Source of the DNA: Christensenella sp964438705
Lineage (GTDB): Bacteria > Bacillota > Clostridia > Christensenellales > Christensenellaceae
Direction of reading: 5' to 3'
DNA length: 64,000 nt
Assembly (NCBI GenBank): GCA_964438705.1
Contig: CAYTKQ010000011.1
Location: forward strand, 1 to 64,000
A program made the translations under genes and the position numbers. This document shows positions 41,988 through 49,339 of the stretch, in pieces (position 1 is the stretch's first letter; each line of letters opens with the position of its first letter). The notes beneath the pieces are model-generated. The model saw only the letters and a list, made by a program, of their open reading frames with translations, was not told the DNA's origin and made no database searches.

Positions 41988-42608
41988 TTACTTGTTTTGC
42001 TGACGCAGGAGCACATACTGCTTTAAAAGCCCTACGGAATCGTCGAGGCCGATGCTGTCGCTGTTTAAAAGCAGGTCGAAGTTTTCCATCTGCCCCCACT
42101 TCATATCGGTGTAATAATTATAATAGGTGGCGCGCTTTTTATCTGATTTTATGATCGCTTCCTTTAAATTAGGCGCATCCAGATGATAATCGTTTTTCGC
42201 GCGCTCGATCCTGTGATTCAGATCAGAATAGATGAAGATATTGATGCAGTTGGCATGGTTGGCGAGCACATAATCGGCGCAGCGGCCGACGATGATGCAT
42301 GAGCCCTTGGCCGCAACAGAACGGATGACATCCGCCTGAATGAGGAACAGCTTGTCGTCAAGGGCGATGTCCGTACCCCAGGAGGACACATTTCCAAGAC
42401 CGGAGGACAAATAATACATAAATTTGTTGTTTGCCTTTTCCTCAGCGTTTTCAAAGAACTCCTCGTCATATCCGCTCTCTCTGGCGGCGAGGGTGATGAT
42501 CTCCTTATCGTAATAAGGGATGTCGAGCTCTTCCGCGAGGCGTTTTGCAATGGTGCGTCCGCCGCTTGCGAATTGCCGGGATATGGTGATGATCGTATCG
42601 TTTTTCAT
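41988..42608 (-). CDS. cytidylate kinase-like protein
   Basis: 206 aa P-loop-like fold of the cytidylate-kinase-2 group. It begins with ITISRQFASGGRTIAKRLAEELDIPYYDKEI, where the family has a modified P-loop (SRxxGSGGxxIA), and later carries IIVGRCADYVL. These proteins are common in Clostridia and their true substrate is unknown; the canonical Cmk is a different gene. GGAGGGA lies 6 nt before the ATG at 42608. Confidence 0.82.
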   Translation of the reverse strand: MKNDTIITISRQFASGGRTIAKRLAEELDIPYYDKEIITLAARESGYDEEFFENAEEKANNKFMYYLSSGLGNVSSWGTDIALDDKLFLIQADVIRSVAAKGSCIIVGRCADYVLANHANCINIFIYSDLNHRIERAKNDYHLDAPNLKEAIIKSDKKRATYYNYYTDMKWGQMENFDLLLNSDSIGLDDSVGLLKQYVLLRQQNK

Positions 42609-42659
42609 GATTGGTCCCTCCTTCAAAACGGTTTTGAAAAAGCAAGGCCCGAAGGCTTA

Positions 42660-42688
42660 TTTACATTATGCGCTTTCTGTGTTAAAAT
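42660..42688 (+). promoter_or_regulatory. promoter of the MATE gene
   Basis: TTTACA (42660-42665), 17 nt, TAAAAT (42683-42688), 27 nt before the start. Confidence 0.62.
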
Positions 42689-42714
42689 GTCAATTTGCAG
42701 GCTGGGAGGTATGT

Positions 42715-44109
42715 ATGGAAGCAATCAGAGAAAACAAAATGGGCGTTTTGCCCGTGAAAAAACTATTGGTGACAATGTCTTTGCCGATCATGATATCCAT
42801 GCTTGTGCAGGCGCTTTACAACATTGTCGACAGCATATTTGTGGGGCAATACAACGAAAACGCGTTTGCGGCGGTATCGCTGGCGTTTCCGCTGCAAATG
42901 CTGATCATTGCGGTCGCCGTGGGTACGGGGGTGGGCATGAATTCCCTGCTTTCCCGCCGTTTGGGGGAAAAGAAGTTTGACGACGCAAACAAGGCCGCGA
43001 CAAACGGGATATTTCTTGGGATTTTGAGCTGGGTGGCGTTTGCGCTGATCGGTATCTTTTTTTCGCGTATGTTTTTCGAATCGTTTACAGCGGGGCTCGA
43101 AAATGGAAATGTGATCGCGGACATGGGCACGCAGTATCTTTCAATCTGCCTTGTGTTTTCGTTTGGCGTATTTATACAGATTGCATGCGAGCGCATTTTG
43201 CAGTCGACGGGCATCACAATCTTCAATATGGTGATGCAGCTGATTGGCGCGGGTATCAATATTGTGCTCGATCCGATCCTGATTTTCGGGATCGGACCGT
43301 TTCCTGAAATGGGCGCGGCGGGCGCCGCGATCGCGACCGTGGTCGGGCAGATCATTGCGATGGGCTTTGGCCTGTATTTCGTGCGGCACAAGGCAAAGGA
43401 AGTCACAGTCACGATGAAAAAGTTCCGCCCGAACGGACGGATCATCAAGGAAATATACAAAGTAGGCGTTCCGTCCATTATCATGCAGGCGCTGGTTTCG
43501 GTGATGAACGTGGGTTTCAATTTCATTTTGGTCGGCTTTTCAGCCGCTGCCGTCTCAGTTTTGGGAGCATATTTCAGATTGCAGTCGTTTATCTTTATGC
43601 CTGTGTTCGGCTTGACCAACGGCATGATCCCTATTGTGGCATATAATTATGGCGCGCGGAACAAGCAGCGCATATTGGACACCGTAAAATTTGCGGTTTT
43701 TCTGTCTGTGGCGATCATGGTTGTTGGAACGATCGTGTTTCAACTGCTTCCCGTGCAATTGCTCGAGATGTTCAACGCGACGCCGGCGATGATCGAGATT
43801 GGCGCGAACGCGCTGCGCATCATCAGTATTTGCTTTGCATTTGCGGGCGTGGGCATCGTGTTTTCCTGTGTGTTCCAAGCCGTGGGAAACGGCGTGCTGA
43901 GCATGTTTATTTCCTTGTGCAGACAAATCATTGTGCTGCTTCCAGTCGCCTATATTCTGGCGCAGGTGGGCGGCGTGCACAGCGTATGGTATTCGTTCCC
44001 CATTGCGGAGTGCGTTTCGCTCGTTTTGAGCGTGGTGTGTTTTCGCTATGTCTATAAAAAATATCTGGGAAAGCTTGACAATCCGCAGACCTTTGTGCCG
44101 GGGATGTGA
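42715..44109 (+). CDS. MATE-family efflux transporter
   Basis: 464 aa with twelve hydrophobic segments in two homologous halves. PIMISMLVQALYNIVDSIFVG and GVGMNSLLSRRLGEKKFD in the first half, and VPSIIMQALVSVMNVGFN in the second, are typical of MATE exporters of the DinF/NorM class. It uses a proton or sodium gradient to expel small compounds; the substrate is unknown. GGGAGGT precedes the ATG at 42715; the much longer frame upstream overlaps the divergent kinase gene and is not used. Confidence 0.9.
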   Translation: MEAIRENKMGVLPVKKLLVTMSLPIMISMLVQALYNIVDSIFVGQYNENAFAAVSLAFPLQMLIIAVAVGTGVGMNSLLSRRLGEKKFDDANKAATNGIFLGILSWVAFALIGIFFSRMFFESFTAGLENGNVIADMGTQYLSICLVFSFGVFIQIACERILQSTGITIFNMVMQLIGAGINIVLDPILIFGIGPFPEMGAAGAAIATVVGQIIAMGFGLYFVRHKAKEVTVTMKKFRPNGRIIKEIYKVGVPSIIMQALVSVMNVGFNFILVGFSAAAVSVLGAYFRLQSFIFMPVFGLTNGMIPIVAYNYGARNKQRILDTVKFAVFLSVAIMVVGTIVFQLLPVQLLEMFNATPAMIEIGANALRIISICFAFAGVGIVFSCVFQAVGNGVLSMFISLCRQIIVLLPVAYILAQVGGVHSVWYSFPIAECVSLVLSVVCFRYVYKKYLGKLDNPQTFVPGM

Positions 44110-44116
44110 GATGCAT

Positions 44117-44145
44117 TTGAATAATATTTCGTGATATTGTATAAT
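44117..44145 (+). promoter_or_regulatory. promoter of the GtrA-like gene
   Basis: TTGAAT (44117-44122), 17 nt, TATAAT (44140-44145). Confidence 0.75.
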
Positions 44146-44189
44146 CAATCTGTATCTTTGATTTGTGACGCGCACAGGAAAGGAAAGAA

Positions 44190-44573
44190 ATGAAAAAGCT
44201 GATCAATCAGATGTTGAAATTTGGGGTTGTCGGCGTTATCGCATTTTTGATCGACTACGGCCTGTTGTTCGTTTTTACGGAGTGGTGCGGGATATATTAC
44301 CTGATTTCTTCTATTATGTCCTTTAGCATATCCGTTATTTTCAATTATATTGCCAGCGTGATCTGGGTTTTTGACGTCAATAAAAAGCACAGTAAAACAA
44401 GAAATTTTATACTGTTCGTTATTTTTAGTGTGATTGGCTTGGGCATCAACCAGCTGATTATGTGGCTGGGCGTTGAACAGTTGCATCTGCATTACATGCT
44501 CGTGAAGATCGGTGCGACGGCGATCGTGATGGTCTGGAATTTTGTCACCAGAAAGAAATTTTTGGAGCAATGA
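44190..44573 (+). CDS. GtrA-like membrane protein
   Basis: 127 aa with four membrane segments: QMLKFGVVGVIAFLIDYGLL, then a second with SFNYIASVIWVF-like FNY, and a C-terminal FVTRKKF. This is the GtrA/DPMS-like family, proposed to flip or carry polyprenyl-linked sugars in surface glycan modification. GGAAAGGAAAG is upstream of the ATG. It is not adjacent to a glycosyltransferase here, though the glycan locus begins 5 kb downstream. Confidence 0.88.
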   Translation: MKKLINQMLKFGVVGVIAFLIDYGLLFVFTEWCGIYYLISSIMSFSISVIFNYIASVIWVFDVNKKHSKTRNFILFVIFSVIGLGINQLIMWLGVEQLHLHYMLVKIGATAIVMVWNFVTRKKFLEQ

Positions 44574-44607
44574 TCATTGAGAATACGCGTTTGATGCGTT
44601 CCGGATG

Positions 44608-44616
44608 TGGTATAAT
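44608..44616 (+). promoter_or_regulatory. extended -10 promoter of the M29 aminopeptidase
   Basis: TGG plus TATAAT (44611-44616); no good -35 at 17 nt. Confidence 0.6.
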
Positions 44617-44653
44617 AAATGTCATGACTGACAGATAGAAACGGGGAGAGATC

Positions 44654-45769
44654 ATGGTAGACGATAGAATCAAAAAATTATGTCATACGCTTGTGAATTA
44701 CTCATGCAATGTGCAAAAGGGCGAGAAGGTTCTGCTCGATATTGTGGGCTGCGACGACGCACTGACTGAGCAGTTGATCAAAGAAGTATATGCTGCGGAA
44801 GGCGTTCCTTATTACTCGATGCAGCATAATCTGGTGCATCGGCAATGGCTGATGCAGGCAAGCAAGGAGCAGATCGAGGACATCACGGAGTGGAACAGTG
44901 TGCGCATGAAGCAGATGCAGGCGTATATCGCGTTTCGGGGCGGAGAAAACGCCACGGAAATGACGGACGTTCCGGCGGACCGGATGGAAATGTATCAGTC
45001 GATCTACTCCAAGCGGGTGCATCACGAATTGCGCGTGAAAAACACAAAATGGGTGGTGTTGCGCTATCCGACGCCGTCTATGGCACAGCTGGCGGGAATG
45101 AGCACCGAGGCGTTTGAGGAATTCTATTTTGACGTGTGCAACCTGGATTACAAAAAGATGTCTAAGGCCATGGATCCGCTCAAGGAACTGATGGACAAGA
45201 CGGATAAGGTGCATATCAATGGGCCGGATACGGATATCACATTCTCCATCAAGGGGATCGGCTCTGTGAAATGCGACGGACACATGAACGTGCCGGACGG
45301 AGAGGTGTATACCGCACCTGTGAAGGATAGCGTCAATGGACGCATCACATACAATACGCCATCTTTTCATCAGGGATTCAAGTATGAAAATGTGAGTTTG
45401 TTGTTCAAGGATGGAAAAATCATAGAAGCGACGAGCAACGATACCAAACGCATCAATAAGATTTTTGATACGGACGAGGGTGCTCGTTATGTGGGAGAGT
45501 TTTCCCTCGGGGTGAACCCGTACATCAACCACTCGATGGGAGATATTTTGTTTGACGAAAAGATCGCGGGTTCACTGCACTTTACGCCGGGCAGTTCCTA
45601 CGACGACGCGTACAACGGCAATGAAAGCGCGGAGCACTGGGATCTTGTGTTCGTGCAAACACCGGAAATGGGCGGCGGCGAGATATGGTTTGACGATGTG
45701 CTGATCCGTAAGGACGGCAGGTTCGTGATTCCTGCGCTCGAGGGGCTAAACCCTGAGAATTTGAAGTAA
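44654..45769 (+). CDS. aminopeptidase, M29 (thermophilic aminopeptidase) family
   Basis: 371 aa, a little shorter than the 400-415 aa of AmpS/AmpT. The C-terminal metal site is visible: a Glu in GARYVGEFSLGVNP, a His in YINHSM, a His in SLHFTPG, and the His/Asp in EHWDLVF. The family releases N-terminal residues using two metal ions. ACGGGGAGAG precedes the ATG. It is a single-gene unit ending at the terminator at 45783. Confidence 0.88.
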   Translation: MVDDRIKKLCHTLVNYSCNVQKGEKVLLDIVGCDDALTEQLIKEVYAAEGVPYYSMQHNLVHRQWLMQASKEQIEDITEWNSVRMKQMQAYIAFRGGENATEMTDVPADRMEMYQSIYSKRVHHELRVKNTKWVVLRYPTPSMAQLAGMSTEAFEEFYFDVCNLDYKKMSKAMDPLKELMDKTDKVHINGPDTDITFSIKGIGSVKCDGHMNVPDGEVYTAPVKDSVNGRITYNTPSFHQGFKYENVSLLFKDGKIIEATSNDTKRINKIFDTDEGARYVGEFSLGVNPYINHSMGDILFDEKIAGSLHFTPGSSYDDAYNGNESAEHWDLVFVQTPEMGGGEIWFDDVLIRKDGRFVIPALEGLNPENLK

Positions 45770-45779
45770 CAGAGCGGCC

Positions 45780-45807
45780 TTGACAGGTGTATTGCAATGT
45801 GTAATAC
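45780..45807 (+). promoter_or_regulatory. galE promoter, overlapping a terminator hairpin
   Basis: TTGACA (45780-45785), 16 nt, TAATAC (45802-45807). The spacer and -10 fall inside the hairpin that ends the aminopeptidase transcript. Confidence 0.6.
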
Positions 45808-45817
45808 ACCTGTTTTT
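45783..45817 (+). terminator. terminator of the M29 aminopeptidase
   Basis: ACAGGTGTATT, loop, AATACACCTGT, TTTT. The inverted repeat could also act as an operator for the overlapping galE promoter. Confidence 0.82.
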
Positions 45818-45837
45818 TGGTCTGGCAAGGGGGGAAT

Positions 45838-46851
45838 ATGAAGAAAACGATATTGGTGACCGGCGGTGCCGGGTACATCGGCAGCCACATCTGTGTGGAG
45901 CTGCTGCATCAGGGATATGGTGTTGTGGTGATGGACAACCTATGCAACAGCAGCAAGACGGCGCTGAAACGGGTGGAGGAGATCGCGGGAGCTTCCGTGA
46001 TTTTTTACGAGGCCGACATACGCGACGCGGCCGCATTTGAAAAGATATTTACACAAAATGATATTTATGGCGTGATCCATATGGCGGGTCTCAAAGCGGT
46101 GGGAGAGTCGGTGCGTGAGCCGCTTCGTTATTTTGACAACAACATCAGCGGGACGATCGTGCTTTTAGAGGCGATGCGTGCGTTTGATGTGAAGCGCATC
46201 ATATTCAGCTCTTCCGCGACGGTATATGATTTGACAAAGGAAGAATGCTTAAGTGAAGCGTCGCCGCTTGGCAATTCGACCAGCCCTTATGGACGCACAA
46301 AATCGGTGATTGAACAGATGCTTGGGGATATTTACGCGTCGGACAACGCATGGTCGATCGTCGCGCTGCGCTATTTCAACCCGATCGGCGCGCACGAAAG
46401 CGGAAGGATCGGCGAGGACCCCAACGGAGAGCCGAACAACTTGATGCCCTACATCACGCAGGTCGCGGTGGGGAAACGGGAACAGCTCAGCGTGTTTGGA
46501 AATGATTACGAGACGGCAGATGGAACGTGTATTCGCGACTACATTCATGTCGTGGATCTGGCGGACGGCCACGCGCGGGCAATCAAAAAGCTCAATGAAC
46601 AGGGATTGTTTATCTACAATCTGGGAACAGGAAAGCCGCAGAGCGTGCTGGAGGTTGTTCATGCGTTCGAACGGGCAAACGATTTGAAGATCAATTACGC
46701 ATTTGCGCCCCGGCGCGCGGGCGATGCGCCCAAATATTACGCAGACGCGTCAAAGGCGGAGCGGGAGCTTGGTTGGAAGGCGACGCGCAGCATCGACGAT
46801 ATGTGCCGCGACAGCTGGAACTGGCAGAAAAACAATCCCGAGGGATACTGA
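45838..46851 (+). CDS. galE: UDP-glucose 4-epimerase
   Basis: 337 aa short-chain dehydrogenase fold. It has the NAD motif TGGAGYIGSH at the start, MAGLKAVGESV, a Ser region IFSSSATVYD, and the catalytic Tyr-x-x-x-Lys in YGRTK (about 151). It interconverts UDP-glucose and UDP-galactose, supplying the glycan locus downstream. AAGGGGGGA lies before the ATG at 45838. Confidence 0.95.
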   Translation: MKKTILVTGGAGYIGSHICVELLHQGYGVVVMDNLCNSSKTALKRVEEIAGASVIFYEADIRDAAAFEKIFTQNDIYGVIHMAGLKAVGESVREPLRYFDNNISGTIVLLEAMRAFDVKRIIFSSSATVYDLTKEECLSEASPLGNSTSPYGRTKSVIEQMLGDIYASDNAWSIVALRYFNPIGAHESGRIGEDPNGEPNNLMPYITQVAVGKREQLSVFGNDYETADGTCIRDYIHVVDLADGHARAIKKLNEQGLFIYNLGTGKPQSVLEVVHAFERANDLKINYAFAPRRAGDAPKYYADASKAERELGWKATRSIDDMCRDSWNWQKNNPEGY

Positions 46852-46872
46852 TCGAAATAAACGCTCAAACAA

Positions 46873-46905
46873 AAACTCCCCGCATTTTTTGCGAGGAGTT
46901 TTTAG
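46873..46905. terminator. bidirectional terminator
   Basis: AAAAACTCC, inner CGC/GCG pairing, GGAGTTTTT. It lies between the convergent galE and fba. Confidence 0.88.
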
Positions 46906-46916
46906 GTGCTTTAGAT

Positions 46917-47846
46917 TCAGGCTTTGCCGTCGCAGCCAAGAACGTCGACGATCTTGTGCGCAACCATGGCTTTGATTGCATCGCGCGCGGGAGCAAGATA
47001 CTGGCGCGGATCGAAATCGGCAGGATGTTCCGCAAAATGCTTACGGATCGTACCCGTCATTGCGAGGCGCAGGTCGGAGTCGATGTTGATTTTGCACACC
47101 GCACTCTCTGCTGCCTGACGAAGCAGGTTTTCCGGCACGCCTTGCGCGCCCGGCATATCTCCGCCGAATTTGTTGATCATTTCAACAAATTCAGGAATGA
47201 CAGAGGAAGCGCCGTGCAGAACGATCGGGAATCCGGGCAGAATTCTCGTGACCTCCTCGAGGATATCGAAGCGGAGCTTCGGCTCGCCTTTGAATTTGAA
47301 TGCGCCGTGGCTTGTGCCGATGGCGATCGCAAGGCTGTCGCAGCCCGTCTTGGTCGCAAATTCAAGCACTTCCTCGGGACGCGTGTAGGAGGAATCCTCT
47401 GCGGACACCTGAACGTCGTCTTCCACGCCGGCAAGGCGGCCTAATTCACCCTCGACGACAACGCCGCGGTCGTGCGCGTATTCCACAACCTTTTTTGTCA
47501 CAGCGATGTTTTCTTCAAAGGAAAGGTGGGAACCGTCGATCATGACGGAGGTGAAGCCGCCGTCGATGCAGGATTTGCATGTTTCAAAGCTGTCGCCGTG
47601 GTCGAGGTGCAGGCAGATGGGAAGACCGGTGTCCTCGAGAGCGGCCTCTACAAGTTTTGTGAGGTAGATCGGGTTCGCATAATTGCGCGCGCCCTTAGAA
47701 ACCTGAAGGATCAGCGGTGCGTTGAGATCTTTCGCGGCCTCTGTGATCCCCTGGATGATCTCCATGTTGTTCACATTGAAGGCGCCGATCGCGTAACCGC
47801 CCTTGTAGGCTTTTTCAAACATTTCTTTGGTTGTTACCAATGGCAT
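46917..47846 (-). CDS. fba: class II fructose-bisphosphate aldolase
   Basis: 309 aa. Zinc ligands and catalytic residues are visible: HLDHGDSFE (Asp proton donor and His), the Glu of VVEGELGRLAG, His in GTSHGAF and VLHGASSV, and NIDSDLR near the end. It splits fructose 1,6-bisphosphate in glycolysis; a tagatose-bisphosphate activity (GatY type) is possible. AAGGAGGG precedes the ATG. It is divergent from gap. Confidence 0.94.
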   Translation of the reverse strand: MPLVTTKEMFEKAYKGGYAIGAFNVNNMEIIQGITEAAKDLNAPLILQVSKGARNYANPIYLTKLVEAALEDTGLPICLHLDHGDSFETCKSCIDGGFTSVMIDGSHLSFEENIAVTKKVVEYAHDRGVVVEGELGRLAGVEDDVQVSAEDSSYTRPEEVLEFATKTGCDSLAIAIGTSHGAFKFKGEPKLRFDILEEVTRILPGFPIVLHGASSVIPEFVEMINKFGGDMPGAQGVPENLLRQAAESAVCKINIDSDLRLAMTGTIRKHFAEHPADFDPRQYLAPARDAIKAMVAHKIVDVLGCDGKA

Positions 47847-47885
47847 AGGATAAACCCTCCTTAATAATATTCAAAATACAAATTT

Positions 47886-47915
47886 ATTATACTATATGCG
47901 CGGATGAAAATACAA
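47886..47915 (-). promoter_or_regulatory. fba promoter
   Basis: On the minus strand TTGTAT (47915-47910), 18 nt, TATAAT (47891-47886), 40 nt upstream of fba. Confidence 0.7.
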
Positions 47916-48029
47916 CCGCATGCGGCGTGAAATCTTTTTTTGAAATTTGCAGAGTCTTGTAACATTTTGACGAAAAAATGATAAAAGGGAACAGGGCGGA
48001 AACACCTGTGAAAAAGTAAACGAAAGCTG

Positions 48030-48058
48030 TTGCAAAACAGGGGGCAATCGCCTATAAT
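48030..48058 (+). promoter_or_regulatory. gap promoter
   Basis: TTGCAA (48030-48035), 17 nt, TATAAT (48053-48058). The transcript would have a leader of about 45 nt with AGGAGG before the ATG. Confidence 0.8.
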
Positions 48059-48109
48059 ATTATTTGGATGTTAAAAATTAATTATATTATTTTTAGGAGG
48101 ATTTAATTT

Positions 48110-49117
48110 ATGGCTATTAAAGTTGGTATCAACGGCTTCGGCAGAATCGGAAGACTCGTTTTCCGCGCTTCCGTGCAAAACCCGAACATTCAAGTGGTGG
48201 GCATCAACGATCCTTTCATCGACCCCAAATACATGGAATACATGCTCAAGTATGATACCGTTCACGGCAGATTTGACGGCGAGGTTTCCTACAAGGAAGA
48301 CGCGATCATTGTAAACGGCAACGAAATCAAGGTGTTCGACAAAATGAACCCGGTTGAAATTCCGTGGGGACAGGTCGGTGCGGATTACGTTGTGGAATCC
48401 ACCGGTGTGTTCACGACGACGGATAAGGCGCAGGCGCATATCGAAGCCGGCGCGAAGAAGGTCGTGATCTCCGCTCCTTCGGCGGACGCGCCGATGTTCG
48501 TAATGGGCGTGAACAACAAAACCTACGATCCGTCCATGACGATCGTTTCCAATGCTTCGTGCACGACGAACTGCCTTGCTCCTCTGGCGAAAGTCATCAA
48601 TGACAAATTCGGCATCAAAGAAGGCCTGATGACGACGGTTCATGCGACGACGGCGACGCAGAAGACGGTTGACGGTCCTTCCAAGAAAGACTGGAGAGGC
48701 GGACGCGGTGCGGCGTTCAACATCATTCCTTCTTCCACAGGCGCTGCAAAAGCGGTTGGCAAGGTAATTCCGGAGCTCAACGGCAAGCTGACGGGTATGG
48801 CGTTCCGCGTACCGACTGCTGACGTTTCGGTCGTTGACCTCACCTGCGTGCTGGAAAAAGCTGCCAGCTATGACGAAATCAAGGCTGCGATGAAGGCTGC
48901 CTCTGAGTCTGCGGACTTCAAGGGCATCATTGGCTACACCGAAGACGCTGTGGTATCCTCCGACTTCACAACGGACGCGCGTACGTCCATCTTTGACGCG
49001 GACGCAGGGATCGCGCTCAACGACCACTTTGTGAAGCTGGTTGCGTGGTATGACAACGAGTGGGGTTATTCCAACAAGGTGCTGGATCTGATTTCTTATA
49101 TCGATTCGGTGAAATAA
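48110..49117 (+). CDS. gap: glyceraldehyde-3-phosphate dehydrogenase
   Basis: 335 aa. NAD-binding NGFGRIGR is at the start, the catalytic Cys is in SNASCTTNC (about 151), HATTATQ follows (catalytic His 178 region), and WYDNEWGYSNKV is near the end. TTAGGAGGATTTAATTT is a strong ribosome site. Its codon choice shows the bias of a highly expressed gene. No CggR-type repressor and no pgk/tpi follow it; it stands alone. Confidence 0.97.
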   Translation: MAIKVGINGFGRIGRLVFRASVQNPNIQVVGINDPFIDPKYMEYMLKYDTVHGRFDGEVSYKEDAIIVNGNEIKVFDKMNPVEIPWGQVGADYVVESTGVFTTTDKAQAHIEAGAKKVVISAPSADAPMFVMGVNNKTYDPSMTIVSNASCTTNCLAPLAKVINDKFGIKEGLMTTVHATTATQKTVDGPSKKDWRGGRGAAFNIIPSSTGAAKAVGKVIPELNGKLTGMAFRVPTADVSVVDLTCVLEKAASYDEIKAAMKAASESADFKGIIGYTEDAVVSSDFTTDARTSIFDADAGIALNDHFVKLVAWYDNEWGYSNKVLDLISYIDSVK

Positions 49118-49163
49118 GGTTTCGCTATAACGTTTTGAATAAAAAAATATTATAATGACAGCC

Positions 49164-49198
49164 AAAAGCCCCTTTTCGTTTATGAAAGGGGCTTTTTT
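49164..49198 (+). terminator. terminator after gap
   Basis: AAAAGCCCCTTT, loop, AAAGGGGCTTTTTT. Confidence 0.92.
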
Positions 49199-49339
49199 AT
49201 TTTTAAAGAACGATAAACGATATTGGAACACAGTCTTAAAAATTGCCACATAATACTTCATAATAACTAAATTTTATGATATTCTTATAGTATCAATCGA
49301 TTAGTGGCAAATACTATATAAACTTGGGCGGGAAGAGAT

